DNA from: Chitinophagaceae bacterium
GTDB taxonomy: Bacteria; Bacteroidota; Bacteroidia; Chitinophagales; Chitinophagaceae
Direction: 5' to 3'
Assembly (NCBI GenBank): GCA_004299085.1
Contig: SCQV01000227.1
Coordinates: 1 to 34,621, forward strand
Length of the DNA: 34,621 bases
Shown: piece after piece, positions 7,084-16,255 of the stretch
How the letters are laid out: every line of letters starts with the position of its first letter
Numbering within the stretch: the stretch's first letter is position 1
Translations under genes and position numbers: made by a program
The notes under the pieces: generated by a model
Databases searched by the model: none
Told to the model about the DNA's origin: nothing
What the model saw: only the letters and a program-made list of their open reading frames with translations

Positions 7084-8493
7084 TTATTGAATTTTGGTAT
7101 AAACCACATGCAGCTTAATACCATAATTAGCATGGCTGCCTCCGCCTAATACCACTCGTCCCGGATCCATAGTTTGTCCACTCGCATCCATTACCACTAA
7201 TCTGAATCCATAATTATATTCTGGATAATTAGGATTGTTGCTGATCAGATGTTGAAAATCCCTGGTAATATTGATCCTGTATTGCGCCACCTGCTGCCCC
7301 TGGGTATTTGTAATCATCTTTTTTGTACCGCCAAAATAAGACAAGTTGCTAAATTGAACTGCGTGAGTCGCCGGATTAGCGATGGCCCCGGCGTCGTAAA
7401 CATAACTTAATGAGTCTTGCGATGGACTTGCATATTTGTATAAAAATAAGAAATTCGGTGCCGTAAAAGCGGAAGCATTGGCATCACTAACCTGAGTGAT
7501 GATAAGTTCTGCTTTATTAATAACCGCATTAGGGAAATTTTGCAGATAAGGAATATTGATATTAGCAAACAATCCGGGGCTACTTTGAAGATAAATCAAA
7601 GAATCACCCTGTGTGGAGGTGGTATCACCGAAATGCATAGCCGCTTCCGAGCCTGTATAATTCCTGTGTACATATTCGGTAAAAGCGCATGTTTGTACAT
7701 TGAAAGGAAAAAATGCCTGGAGAGAATCAGTAGTGCTGTTATGATAAAAAACAGTAATGCCCGTATAAGCACTATTCAAAGCCAGGTAGAAGATAGACCT
7801 TCTGCCGGGCGTCGTGCTGTCCGGAACTAAAGCCAGTCCGTTCAAAAACTTATGAAATGCAGAATCATTGGTAAAAGCTCCCGTTGCGCTCTGTTGCATC
7901 AGCTCCTGTCCGAAAGCACTATTCAGCTTAATGCGCAGTTGAGGCGGTTCCATGGTACCATTCACATTGATTGAATCCTGCAACGAATATGGCGATACGG
8001 TCACAGTTCCCAAAGGTGTATTATCAATAGGTATTTGCTGATGCAGATAATAATAAACCGTGTCAGTGAATGTCGGATCATTAATAGGATAAACTGTAAA
8101 GGTTTGTTGGCTTAAGGAATCTCCATAATATCCCGCATATCTGTATGATAAAACAACAGAATCTAAGGTTGGATTCGTACCGGTATAGGTAAACGCGGGA
8201 GAATATAATCCAAACTGCGAATAAGTAATGGCGGTAGTTCTGCCGAATACGGGGTCACCGGTGATAGCTCCTGCCGACATCTGGGTTTGGAAATTGGATA
8301 TCAGAGAATCATCCGGACGATAAAAGGTCTGTGCTTTCACAGTAAATGTATCCGTTTCCAGCGTATTGGCGCGATCGGCCCCTGGTATCAGGTTTTGTCC
8401 TAAGATAGTAGATTCATTACACCCGGTTGCCACATATAGGGCGCTTGCAAGAAAAACAGCCGCAACCAGCCGCCCAAACATCTTATTCCTCAT
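7084..8493 (-). CDS. DUF4270 family lipoprotein
   Basis: This 469-residue exported lipoprotein has a signal peptide with a cysteine at about residue 25 (YVATGCNES) as the likely lipidation site. The mature start, with LGQNLIPGADRANTLETDTFTV, is typical of DUF4270, a Bacteroidota family of beta-rich surface or outer-membrane proteins. The gene follows the short glycogen synthase on the same strand with a 50-base gap, an arrangement I recall as common in this phylum. It may share that gene's promoter at 9414-9421. Biochemical function is unknown. The middle of the protein is rich in Ser, Thr, Asn, Gln and Tyr, as expected for a secreted beta protein. Confidence 0.85.
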   Translation of the reverse strand: MRNKMFGRLVAAVFLASALYVATGCNESTILGQNLIPGADRANTLETDTFTVKAQTFYRPDDSLISNFQTQMSAGAITGDPVFGRTTAITYSQFGLYSPAFTYTGTNPTLDSVVLSYRYAGYYGDSLSQQTFTVYPINDPTFTDTVYYYLHQQIPIDNTPLGTVTVSPYSLQDSINVNGTMEPPQLRIKLNSAFGQELMQQSATGAFTNDSAFHKFLNGLALVPDSTTPGRRSIFYLALNSAYTGITVFYHNSTTDSLQAFFPFNVQTCAFTEYVHRNYTGSEAAMHFGDTTSTQGDSLIYLQSSPGLFANINIPYLQNFPNAVINKAELIITQVSDANASAFTAPNFLFLYKYASPSQDSLSYVYDAGAIANPATHAVQFSNLSYFGGTKKMITNTQGQQVAQYRINITRDFQHLISNNPNYPEYNYGFRLVVMDASGQTMDPGRVVLGGGSHANYGIKLHVVYTKIQ

Positions 8494-8543
8494 AAATATA
8501 ACAGATGATTTTTTTAATTAAGCCTGCAATGTAAAAGGAATTT

Positions 8544-9374
8544 TTAACCGGCAGTGCCAATTCTTTCATAAAATTCGAGGTATTCTTCTATGTCCTCTGT
8601 GTGGTGTTTATTATAAGGAAGTAACGTAGCCCCATTTTCTTCCTTCGCCGCATCTACTAATTTTTTATCCGCTTTGGTATCTCCGATTGCGATGGCATCT
8701 GCAAAATGGCAAGCTCCTGCATTCAGCGCCGCATTGGTTCCGGGTGCATATAGTTCCAAATCTTTTTCTTTAATCTGATTGCTGATGCGGGCTTTTTTCA
8801 AAAATGTGGGTCCTAATTTTTCCTTAAAAGAGTTCCCCTGAAGGGTATAAAGACATTTCGCATTGCCAAAAACAGGGTCTTTCTTATAGGCTGTCTTCAA
8901 GTACATCGGGATTAAAGATGTCATCCAGCCGCTGCAATGGATAATATCGGGCGGCCAGCCGAATTTTTTTACGGTTTCCAAAGCGCCTTTACAGAAGAAC
9001 ACCATTCGCATGGCATTGTCCTCAAACCAGTTTCCTTCTGCATCCCGGAAAACAGCTTTGCGCTTGAAATATTCTTCATTGTCCATAAAGTAAACCTGCA
9101 GCCTTGCCGTTGGCAAAGAGGCTACTTTAATTAGCAATGGAATGTCGTCATTATCAACAATGACGTTGATGCCGGAAAGCCTGACTACTTCATGCAAACG
9201 ATGGCGTCTTTCATTAACGACCCCGAATCGCGGCATAATAACCCTAACTTCCATATTGGAATCATTGCATTTTACCACCAATTCGTTCAGCGTTTTTGCA
9301 TAATCGGTCAGTTCCATGTACGGAGACATTTCATGCGCAATAAACAGGATACGCTTCTTATTATTAATGATCAT
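8544..9374 (-). CDS. Short glycogen/starch synthase (GT5 N-terminal domain only)
   Basis: This 276-residue protein begins IINNKKRILFIAHEMSPYMELTDYAKTL, which is the GT5 glycogen-synthase N-terminal domain (shown here to place the start; the ADP-glucose loop KTGGL is replaced). Further GT5 landmarks are PDIIHCSGWMTSLIPMYLK and LYTLQGNSFKEK. The second Rossmann domain of full GlgA (about 480 residues) is absent, and a stop follows with no downstream remnant. The frame is open to a TTG at 9416, but ATG 9374 is better. Short GT5-only proteins of this size next to panC are known in Bacteroidota, so this is probably a lineage form and not a recent truncation. Catalysis of glycogen elongation is doubtful. 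Confidence 0.8.
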   Translation of the reverse strand: MIINNKKRILFIAHEMSPYMELTDYAKTLNELVVKCNDSNMEVRVIMPRFGVVNERRHRLHEVVRLSGINVIVDNDDIPLLIKVASLPTARLQVYFMDNEEYFKRKAVFRDAEGNWFEDNAMRMVFFCKGALETVKKFGWPPDIIHCSGWMTSLIPMYLKTAYKKDPVFGNAKCLYTLQGNSFKEKLGPTFLKKARISNQIKEKDLELYAPGTNAALNAGACHFADAIAIGDTKADKKLVDAAKEENGATLLPYNKHHTEDIEEYLEFYERIGTAG

Positions 9375-9413
9375 TGACAGATATTTGGAAGGTAAATTTT
9401 CGCTTACAGACTG

Positions 9414-9421
9414 CAAAAGTA
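9414..9421 (-). promoter_or_regulatory. Bacteroidota -7 box for the glycogen synthase gene
   Basis: The minus strand reads TACTTTTG followed by CAG, about 40 bases before the ATG at 9374. This supports the shorter start over the TTG at 9416, which lies inside the box. Confidence 0.6.
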
Positions 9422-9518
9422 CGAATATTTTAGCAAATTTTCTTTATTCGCCCCACTCTCATTGAATATTTTAGAAAGATTTAAGAATTTGCAAAAAAGA
9501 TTTCCATAAAAATACACC

Positions 9519-9526
9519 TACATTTG
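9519..9526 (+). promoter_or_regulatory. Bacteroidota -7 box for panC
   Basis: TACATTTG matches TAnnTTTG and lies 24 bases before the panC ATG. A purine-rich CAGGAG at 9540-9545 may act as a ribosome binding site. The box is divergent from the glycogen synthase promoter in the 175-base gap. Confidence 0.6.
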
Positions 9527-9549
9527 CCGCTTGCTATGACAGGAGTTTC

Positions 9550-10389
9550 ATGTTAATCTTTAAAGAAAAAAAAGGACTGGAAGCTTATCTGAAATCTTTG
9601 CGAACGCAGGGAAAAACAATAGGCTTTATTCCCACGATGGGTGCACTTCATGAAGGGCATCTTTCGTTGATAAAAGAGGCGTCAAAACACGCCGGAGTAA
9701 CCGTTTGCAGCATTTTTGTAAACCCGACCCAATTTAATAACCAGGAAGATTTTGAAAGATATCCCATCCGCCTCGAAGAGGATATTAAAATGCTGTTAGA
9801 TTCGACTACGGATATATTATTTCTGCCGTCAGTCGAAGAAATGTACGGAGCTACTATTGGAAATCTGGAAACATACTCTTTCGGCCCTCTCGAAAAAGTA
9901 TGGGAAGGCGCTTACCGCCCCGGCCATTTTCAGGGAGTGAGTCAGGTGATGAAAAGATTGCTGGAGATCGTCCATCCGGAGGTGCTCCTGATGGGGCAAA
10001 AAGATTATCAACAGACATTGATCGTCAGGATATTAATTAATTTACTTAAAATTAATACACAGTTAATAACCTGCCCTATCATACGTGAACCGGATGGACT
10101 GGCCATGAGCAGCCGAAACCTTCGATTATCAAAAGAAGCCAGAGAGAAAGCTGCCGGAATTCACCGTGCATTAATTTATGTAAAAGATAATTTTCAGAAA
10201 ACACCTTTTAACCTATTGTTGAAAAATGGTATACTCCTTCTCGAAAATGAAGGCTTCCGGGTAGAATACCTGGTTGTTGCGGATAGCACAGGTTTACAAA
10301 AGCTGGACAGTCCTGTCCCTTCTTCCATGATTTGCCTGGTGGCAGCATGGTTAGACAGCATCCGGCTGATTGATAATGTTTTTCTATAA
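9550..10389 (+). CDS. panC: Pantothenate synthetase
   Basis: PanC ligates pantoate and beta-alanine using ATP, the last step of pantothenate (vitamin B5) synthesis. The 279-residue protein shows PTMGALHEGH at 28-37, HFQGV at 126-130, GQKDYQQ at 149-155 and MSSRNLRLS at 186-194, which together form the ATP and pantoate site. The length is normal. It is followed 9 bases later by panD, which makes the beta-alanine substrate, so the two form an operon. panB is not in the window. Confidence 0.97.
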   Translation: MLIFKEKKGLEAYLKSLRTQGKTIGFIPTMGALHEGHLSLIKEASKHAGVTVCSIFVNPTQFNNQEDFERYPIRLEEDIKMLLDSTTDILFLPSVEEMYGATIGNLETYSFGPLEKVWEGAYRPGHFQGVSQVMKRLLEIVHPEVLLMGQKDYQQTLIVRILINLLKINTQLITCPIIREPDGLAMSSRNLRLSKEAREKAAGIHRALIYVKDNFQKTPFNLLLKNGILLLENEGFRVEYLVVADSTGLQKLDSPVPSSMICLVAAWLDSIRLIDNVFL

Positions 10390-10398
10390 TTTTGCACT

Positions 10399-10743
10399 AT
10401 GCAAATACAAGTTCTAAAATCAAAGATTCATCGGGCAACCGTCACAGAAGCTGATATTAATTATATCGGCAGCATTACTATTGATGAAGACCTGATGGAT
10501 GCTGCACAAATGATTGAATATGAGAAAGTCCAGGTGGTTAATGTAAATAATGGTTCAAGATTGGAGACCTATATTATTAAAGGTAAACGCGGCTCGGGAG
10601 TTATTTGCATGAACGGCCCCGCTGCCCGCCTTTGCGCAGTTAATGATACTATCATCATTATCTCTTATGCCTTAATGACTCCTGAAGAAGCAAAGAATTA
10701 TCATCCAATTGCTATTTTTCCTAAAGAAGGGAATAAATTGTAA
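10399..10743 (+). CDS. panD: Aspartate 1-decarboxylase (pyruvoyl enzyme precursor)
   Basis: PanD decarboxylates L-aspartate to beta-alanine for PanC. The 114-residue proenzyme contains the self-cleavage site Gly24-Ser25 (NYIGSITID), which yields the pyruvoyl group on Ser25. The family features [14 protein letters not shown] and NGPAARL are present, and Tyr58 (in LETYII) aligns with the catalytic tyrosine. It begins 9 bases after panC and is co-transcribed. No panZ-like maturation factor is seen nearby, in line with self-processing enzymes outside enterobacteria. Confidence 0.97.
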   Translation: MQIQVLKSKIHRATVTEADINYIGSITIDEDLMDAAQMIEYEKVQVVNVNNGSRLETYIIKGKRGSGVICMNGPAARLCAVNDTIIIISYALMTPEEAKNYHPIAIFPKEGNKL

Positions 10744-10769
10744 TTTAGACTCTTACCCTTCTCTTTGCC

Positions 10770-11798
10770 ATGAAAAAGGCTATCGGAAACGCAATCAAGC
10801 TCATCATTTTTCTCGGACTGGGAATTTTCCTTGTCTGGCTTATCACCCATCATTTAACACCTGAACAGTGGGATCGGATAAAGCAGGTTTTCCGGGATGC
10901 CAATTACTGGATATTGCTGCCGGTTTTTATAATAGGAACCATGAGCCATTTATTACGTGCCTTGCGCTGGCGTATGCTCATTGAGCCGATGGACTACCAT
11001 CCCCGTCTTTTTACTACTTTCAGCGCTGTCATGATCGGCTATATCGCCAACCTGGCTATTCCTCGTATGGGTGAAATCACACGATGCGGCGTGTTGTCCC
11101 GTCATGAAAACATTCCTTTTCAAAAAGTAATCGGCACCATGATTGTAGAGCGGGGGATTGATCTTCTTTGCCTCCTCGTCCTGATTGTAGCATCCATCTT
11201 GATACAAATGGATGTAGTGGGTGGCTTTTTCTATGATACAGTTATCAGCAGATTAACTCCCATATTCCGGCACGGCACATGGATTCGCTATCTCATCATG
11301 CTGGCCATGATAGCTGCACTCATCACAGGCATGGTGTTTCTTATGAAATTATTTCGTCATACCCGCTGGTATCGCAAGCTGGTTTTATTGTTCAGAGGAA
11401 TTAAGGAAGGGATGCTCGCCATAGGCAAAATGAAAAGGAAGGGATTGTTCTTCCTATATACCATTGCAATATGGCTCTGCTATTTTTTAATGGTATATGT
11501 AGGCTTTTTCTGCTTAAAGCCCACCTCAGTATTAGGATTAAAGGCTGGTTTATCCGTGTTGAGTTTCGGCAGCATCGGCATGATGATAACCCAAGGCGGC
11601 ATAGGTGCCTACCAACTTATTGTAGAAAAAACATTGGAGCTTTATGGCATTCTGGAAGCTTATGGATTTGCCTTCGGATGGCTGAGCTGGATAATGCAAA
11701 CCCTGCTGACCCTGGTGCTGGGTTTAATTTGTACGGTGACTTTACCCTTTGTAAAAAGAAAAACGCCAAAGGCCTTAGCAGGAAAAGTGACATCATAA
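10770..11798 (+). CDS. YbhN/UPF0104 lysylphosphatidylglycerol-synthase-type membrane protein
   Basis: This 342-residue integral membrane protein has about eight hydrophobic segments and belongs to the LPG synthetase TM family (UPF0104/YbhN). Family marks include LRALRWRMLIEPM near residues 63-75, a polar stretch with GEITRCGVLSRHE near 106-118, and the late QGGIGAYQLIVEKTL segment. Members include lipid flippase-like domains and multi-TM halves of MprF, but the soluble aminoacyl-transfer domain is missing. It lies 26 bases after panD and is probably in the same transcript. Substrate unknown; lipid or polyisoprenoid translocation is the usual inference. Confidence 0.85.
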   Translation: MKKAIGNAIKLIIFLGLGIFLVWLITHHLTPEQWDRIKQVFRDANYWILLPVFIIGTMSHLLRALRWRMLIEPMDYHPRLFTTFSAVMIGYIANLAIPRMGEITRCGVLSRHENIPFQKVIGTMIVERGIDLLCLLVLIVASILIQMDVVGGFFYDTVISRLTPIFRHGTWIRYLIMLAMIAALITGMVFLMKLFRHTRWYRKLVLLFRGIKEGMLAIGKMKRKGLFFLYTIAIWLCYFLMVYVGFFCLKPTSVLGLKAGLSVLSFGSIGMMITQGGIGAYQLIVEKTLELYGILEAYGFAFGWLSWIMQTLLTLVLGLICTVTLPFVKRKTPKALAGKVTS

Positions 11799-11806
11799 AC
11801 AATACC

Positions 11807-11814
11807 TATCTTTG
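11807..11814 (+). promoter_or_regulatory. Bacteroidota -7 box for purK
   Basis: TATCTTTG followed by CA matches the extended consensus TAnnTTTGCA. It lies 22 bases before the ATG at 11836 and overlaps the ATG at 11812, supporting the shorter PurK start. Confidence 0.65.
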
Positions 11815-11835
11815 CAATTCATCCAACAGGCAACA

Positions 11836-12990
11836 ATGAATTATTTCTCCTCCAACTTCACCCTCGGCATTCTTGGCGGTGGTCAGTTGGGGAAAATGCT
11901 TCTTCAGGAAACACGTAAATGGGATATCCAAACCCACGTTTTAGATCCCAACCCGGAGGCTCCGTGCAAAATTGGCTGTAATCGTTTTGAGACGGGAAAC
12001 TTAATGGATTTTGAGACGGTTTATAATTTCGGGAAAAAAGTGGACGTGCTTACTTTTGAAATCGAAAGCGTCAACGTGGAAGCGTTGGAAAAGCTGGAAA
12101 GTGAAGGGGTTAAAGTATATCCGGGCGCTTCCACACTGCGCAATATCCAGGACAAAGGGATACAAAAGCAATTTTACAAAAAACACGAGATTCCCACTGC
12201 ACCTTTCAGGATTTTCGAAACCCAAAGAGATTTGAAGGAGGCTATTGCCCGAAAAGAAATACACCTGCCATTTGTTTGGAAAAGCTGCAAAGGTGGATAT
12301 GATGGCAGAGGCGTAAGCATTATCCGGGACATAAAAGATTTGGCTTCCGTACCTGGCAGCGCCTGCATTGCGGAGAGCTTGATTCTTTTTAAAAACGAGC
12401 TGGCTGTCATTGTGGCCCGTAATCCTTCCGGAGAAACAAAAACTTATCCTGTGGTAGAGATGGAATTTCATCCTGAAGCCAATCAGGTTGAGTACGTCAT
12501 CTGTCCTGCCAGAATAGATGAAAATGTTGCAGGGAAAGCACGCGATGTAGCAACGAAAGTTTCTGAAGCCTTAAAGCATGTTGGACTATTAGCGGTGGAA
12601 ATGTTTCAGACTGAGAAGGACGAAATTCTTGTCAATGAAGTGGCGCCCAGACCTCATAATAGCGGCCATTATAGTATTGAAGCAAGTTATACCAGTCAGT
12701 TTGAGCAGCACCTGCGAGCCATTCTTGATTTGCCGCTGGGAAGAACCGACAGCAAAGTGGGAGGTGTGATGGTGAACCTGGTAGGAGCCGAAGGTTATAC
12801 CGGTCCGGTTATTTATAAAAACATGGATGAAATTCTGGTAATGGATGGCGTAACACCCCACATTTATGGAAAAAAAGAAACGCGCCCTTTCCGAAAGATG
12901 GGCCATGTGACCATTGTCAACAAGGATATTAAGGTGGCAAGGAAAACCGCCGAAGAGGTAAAAAGAAAGATAAAAGTTATTTCAGCATAA
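11836..12990 (+). CDS. purK: N5-carboxyaminoimidazole ribonucleotide synthase
   Basis: PurK uses ATP and bicarbonate to carboxylate AIR to N5-CAIR in purine synthesis. From ATG 11836 the protein has 384 residues. It starts with the nucleotide loop GILGGGQLG at 11-19, followed by an ATP-grasp domain with FVWKSCKGGYDGRGVS and the metal-binding NEVAPRPHNSGH. The ATG at 11812 adds eight residues but falls within the promoter box, so I did not use it. purE follows after 22 bases, completing the two-step PurK/PurE route. Confidence 0.97.
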   Translation: MNYFSSNFTLGILGGGQLGKMLLQETRKWDIQTHVLDPNPEAPCKIGCNRFETGNLMDFETVYNFGKKVDVLTFEIESVNVEALEKLESEGVKVYPGASTLRNIQDKGIQKQFYKKHEIPTAPFRIFETQRDLKEAIARKEIHLPFVWKSCKGGYDGRGVSIIRDIKDLASVPGSACIAESLILFKNELAVIVARNPSGETKTYPVVEMEFHPEANQVEYVICPARIDENVAGKARDVATKVSEALKHVGLLAVEMFQTEKDEILVNEVAPRPHNSGHYSIEASYTSQFEQHLRAILDLPLGRTDSKVGGVMVNLVGAEGYTGPVIYKNMDEILVMDGVTPHIYGKKETRPFRKMGHVTIVNKDIKVARKTAEEVKRKIKVISA

Positions 12991-13012
12991 ATCTTTGAAA
13001 TAATAAAAGCTT

Positions 13013-13501
13013 ATGAATAAAGTAGCCGTTATCATGGGAAGTATCAGCGATCTGCCGGTATTGCAGGATGCTGTGGACGTTTTAAAAGGATTTAATATTG
13101 AAGTAGAAGTGGACATCGTATCTGCCCATCGCACTCCTGAAAAAATGTTCGACTTTGGAAAAAATGCCCATACGCGGGGATTCTCTGTAATTATTGCAGG
13201 AGCAGGCGGGGCCGCCCACCTCCCTGGCATGATAGCTGCGCTGTCGCCATTGCCGGTCATTGGCGTTCCTGTTAAATCTTCCAATTCCATTGATGGATGG
13301 GATAGTATTCTTTCTATTCTTCAAATGCCGGGTGGTGTCCCTGTTGCGACAGTTGCACTTAACGGTGCAAAAAATGCCGGTATTCTTGCTGCGCAGATTA
13401 TTGGTACCTCAGACAAAGCTGTTTCGGATAAGATAATAGCTTACAAAGAAAGCCTTAAAAGCAAAGTGATCGAAGGTGCAAAGCAGTTGAAGAAAGAATG
13501 A
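13013..13501 (+). CDS. purE: N5-carboxyaminoimidazole ribonucleotide mutase
   Basis: PurE converts N5-CAIR to CAIR. The 162-residue protein carries MGSISDLP at 8-15, the catalytic SAHRTPE at 37-43 and GAGGAAHLPGM at 62-72. The presence of purK beside it identifies this as the class I mutase rather than the class II AIR carboxylase. It ends 11 bases before the convergent antiporter gene, with no clear terminator in the gap, so the transcripts may overlap. Confidence 0.97.
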   Translation: MNKVAVIMGSISDLPVLQDAVDVLKGFNIEVEVDIVSAHRTPEKMFDFGKNAHTRGFSVIIAGAGGAAHLPGMIAALSPLPVIGVPVKSSNSIDGWDSILSILQMPGGVPVATVALNGAKNAGILAAQIIGTSDKAVSDKIIAYKESLKSKVIEGAKQLKKE

Positions 13502-13512
13502 TAATATCCTCT

Positions 13513-15744
13513 TTACTTCACTCCTTCTTCCACATCGTCCTCCCATTCTTCGTCAGGTAATTTTTCTTCTTTATCCAGTTGTTTTTTATCACCGGCACGT
13601 TTTGCAAATAAATTTTTTACGACCCTTCCCAGCCGGGAAATATTTTCTAATTGTTCCTGAATCGGTGCCAGGGTTACATCCTGCGGCTGCAGTCCGGTTT
13701 CTTTCATCACCACCGCATGTTGTGCCGGATAAATAATCATGAAATTATTTTTCTGAAAATGCTTATTTATCTTTACCAATATATCTTCCATAACCGGATC
13801 AAAGGAGATAGTTCCTTTACGTGCATTTACCGCGACAAAAAGATCATCTTGAGTAACAAAAGACGCGAGCCTCAGCAGATTGCCCGGTTCCTCATTAACC
13901 AGATATTGGAGGCTGACGTTTGATTTCTGCCTTTCTACTTCTTTAGCAAATAATTCTTTCGTTTTGGCAGTGCAGGAAATGGTCATGCTCACACCCATTT
14001 CTTTTGCCAGCACCAGAATTTTCTGGACAATATGAGCAAATCCGATTTCATATTCTGCATACGGTGGAAATGCTATGAGCATTTTTTTATTGGTATTCAA
14101 AGGATTGATAAAATGACAAACGTATATGGTTTGCCAGACGTTCTCCAGAATATTATTCAACCTGGTTCCAAACAATCTTTCACCGGTTTGTTTTTTAGGA
14201 TTCCATCCGATGATGAGATCAGTCGCATTTTCTTCTTTCACTGCACGGGTGATTCCGCTTGCCACGCTCATATCCACTCTGGCGCCAATCTCCACTTCCG
14301 TGTCAGTGCCCGCAGCATGCTTTATGACTTTTTCCAGCATCTTCTTGCTCATCAGCACCTTTTGGGTTGCTTCTTCATCGTCCCTGACAATCGTTAAAGC
14401 GTATATGGGCTGCTTTAACCGTACATTCCTTATCATCACAGCGAAGTCCATCATTTGTTCTATGGTAGCCGGATTGGAAATGGGAACCAGAATACGCTCT
14501 TTTATTTCTTCCGTTTCAGGTAAGACTTCTGCTTCCTGCAAAACAATTTTTCTTCCTGCATTTTCTGTAATAAAAGAAGATACGAGGCAAGTGATTAAAA
14601 TCAGAATAACCGTACCGTTCAGCACGCTTTCATTGACCAACCCGATATTATATCCAACTAAAATAACTGCCAGTGTAGCGGCTGCATGCGAGCTGGTAAG
14701 CCCGAAAATCACATGGCGTTGCAACTTGGAAAATCTGAATATTTTTTGGGTAAAAAATGCAGCCAGCCATTTCCCTGTAAAAGCCACAATGGTAAGAGTA
14801 GCCGCCACAATGAGCGCTTCCGGACCTTTGGTCAATACCCGCAAATCCACTAACATACCTACTCCTATCAGAAAAAATGGAATAAATAATGCATTTCCTA
14901 CAAAATCAATCCTGTTCATAATAGGTGATGTATGTGGTATCAGCTTATTCAATGCCAGGCCGGCAAAGAATGCCCCGATAATAGCCTCCACGCCGGCAGC
15001 CTCTGCCAGAAATGCCGCCAGAAAAACCATCGCCAGCACGAAAATATATTCCAGCACGTTATCCCCCTTCATATTCTTAAAAAACCATCGTCCGATAATA
15101 GGAAACAGAAAAAATACAATGGATACAAATATGATTAATGAAATACCCAACCTGAACCAGAATGCATTGCTAAGTGTTCCTTTAGCTGCACCTGTAATGA
15201 CGGCTAAAATTAAAAGAACCACCGTATCGGTAATAATCGTTCCGCCAACCGCAATAGTAACTGCAGGATTTTTGGTAATACCCAGCTTGCTGGCCAACGG
15301 ATAAGACACCAGCGTATGGGTAGAAAACATGCTTGATATAAGAATAGAAGTTTCCAGGGAGAAATGCAGAAAATACATGCAGGCAACAATACCCAGACTA
15401 AAAGGTAAACTAAAAGTTAAAGCGCCGAAGAGTAAGCTATGACTACGATTACGCTTGAACTCATTCAAATCCAGCTCCAGCCCTGCCAGAAACATGATAT
15501 ACAATAATCCCACCGTGCCGAAAAGCTGAATGCTGCTGTCGCGAGCAATCAGATTGAATCCATAAGGGCCTATAATGACGCCTGCTATAATTAAGCCAAT
15601 GATGCTGGGAATCCGGATTTTTCTAAGAATAACAGGCGCTAATAAAATGATAAATAACACCAGAGAGAAAATCAATACGGGGTCTTTCAGCGGTAGGCTG
15701 AAATGCAACGTGAGCAAATTTTCTTTAAGCAAGCCTGCAATCAT
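13513..15744 (-). CDS. CPA2-type cation:proton antiporter with two C-terminal USP-like domains
   Basis: This 743-residue protein probably exchanges Na+ or K+ for protons at the inner membrane. Residues about 20-400 contain 12 or so hydrophobic segments typical of KefB/NapA antiporters (IPSIIGLIIAGVIIGPYGF; LAGLELDLNEFKRNR; AGVEAIIGAFFAGLALNKL). The soluble part after about residue 415 has two USP-like alpha/beta units: ERILVPISNPATIEQM through QTIYVCHF, and KKMLIAFPPYAEYEIG through MIIYPAQ. There is no TrkA-N domain, unlike E. coli KefB. The tail is acidic. The frame also opens at a TTG at 15753, but ATG 15744 is preferred. It is divergent from clpS. The ion is not determinable. Confidence 0.88.
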   Translation of the reverse strand: MIAGLLKENLLTLHFSLPLKDPVLIFSLVLFIILLAPVILRKIRIPSIIGLIIAGVIIGPYGFNLIARDSSIQLFGTVGLLYIMFLAGLELDLNEFKRNRSHSLLFGALTFSLPFSLGIVACMYFLHFSLETSILISSMFSTHTLVSYPLASKLGITKNPAVTIAVGGTIITDTVVLLILAVITGAAKGTLSNAFWFRLGISLIIFVSIVFFLFPIIGRWFFKNMKGDNVLEYIFVLAMVFLAAFLAEAAGVEAIIGAFFAGLALNKLIPHTSPIMNRIDFVGNALFIPFFLIGVGMLVDLRVLTKGPEALIVAATLTIVAFTGKWLAAFFTQKIFRFSKLQRHVIFGLTSSHAAATLAVILVGYNIGLVNESVLNGTVILILITCLVSSFITENAGRKIVLQEAEVLPETEEIKERILVPISNPATIEQMMDFAVMIRNVRLKQPIYALTIVRDDEEATQKVLMSKKMLEKVIKHAAGTDTEVEIGARVDMSVASGITRAVKEENATDLIIGWNPKKQTGERLFGTRLNNILENVWQTIYVCHFINPLNTNKKMLIAFPPYAEYEIGFAHIVQKILVLAKEMGVSMTISCTAKTKELFAKEVERQKSNVSLQYLVNEEPGNLLRLASFVTQDDLFVAVNARKGTISFDPVMEDILVKINKHFQKNNFMIIYPAQHAVVMKETGLQPQDVTLAPIQEQLENISRLGRVVKNLFAKRAGDKKQLDKEEKLPDEEWEDDVEEGVK

Positions 15745-15795
15745 ACAGCGCAATAATACAGGAAAACCCCGATTCGGGCAACAAATATTATTTCA

Positions 15796-15803
15796 TAACT
15801 TTG
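15796..15803 (+). promoter_or_regulatory. Bacteroidota -7 box for clpS
   Basis: TAACTTTG followed by CA lies 17 bases before the clpS ATG at 15821. A short palindrome CCCGATTCGGG at 15768-15778 sits between this box and the divergent antiporter gene. Confidence 0.65.
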
Positions 15804-15820
15804 CATTAAACTTTTTCATC

Positions 15821-16123
15821 ATGGATTCAAAAACTAAAAGGGGACATCAGGATGATCAGGATATATTAGTGTTAAATGAAGAATCCGCCGCATGGCAACT
15901 GATCGTGTGGAATGACGATGTGAATACATTTGATTGGGTTATTAAATCTTTAGTTGAAATTTGCCATCATACGGTTGAACAGGCAGAACAATGCGCCCTG
16001 TTTGTTCATTTTAAAGGAAAATGTGCAGTAAAGCACGGGGATTTTGATACGCTGCGGCCCATGTGTGAAGCTTTATTGGACAGAGGAATTACTGCTACAG
16101 TGGAAGAAATGGCAAAGGTGTAA
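15821..16123 (+). CDS. clpS: ATP-dependent Clp protease adaptor ClpS
   Basis: ClpS delivers N-degron substrates to ClpA/ClpC-ClpP. The protein has 100 residues, a normal length, with the core LIVWNDDVNTFDWVIKSL near residues 28-45 (the NDD substrate-pocket motif). The helix HHTVEQAEQCALFVHFKGK follows, then a final strand ITATVEE. The longer open frame beginning at 15575 is an overlap with the antiporter on the other strand and is not coding. The ATG at 15821 sits just after a TAACTTTGCA promoter box. clpA/clpC is not in the window. Confidence 0.95.
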   Translation: MDSKTKRGHQDDQDILVLNEESAAWQLIVWNDDVNTFDWVIKSLVEICHHTVEQAEQCALFVHFKGKCAVKHGDFDTLRPMCEALLDRGITATVEEMAKV

Positions 16124-16255
16124 AGCTTCTTAATAGTTAAATCGCCTATGGCTCTATTGCTTTAAGGTTAGAAATGGAGTGTGAAGTTTTTATCAATTCC
16201 AAGTTTGCTTCCTGAGAGCCGTATTTTGTCACTGTCTCCTGCCGCTGCTTCCGGG

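Noticed and set aside
13502-13512. Terminator between purE and the antiporter
   Set aside because: The gap is only 11 bases and holds no hairpin.
14126-15304. A 392-residue open frame on the plus strand
   Set aside because: It lies antisense to the antiporter gene, has no family resemblance and a composition typical of reading the opposite strand of a membrane-protein gene.
15575-15820. N-terminal extension of clpS
   Set aside because: It overlaps the antiporter start and the clpS promoter box, and ClpS is full length from 15821.
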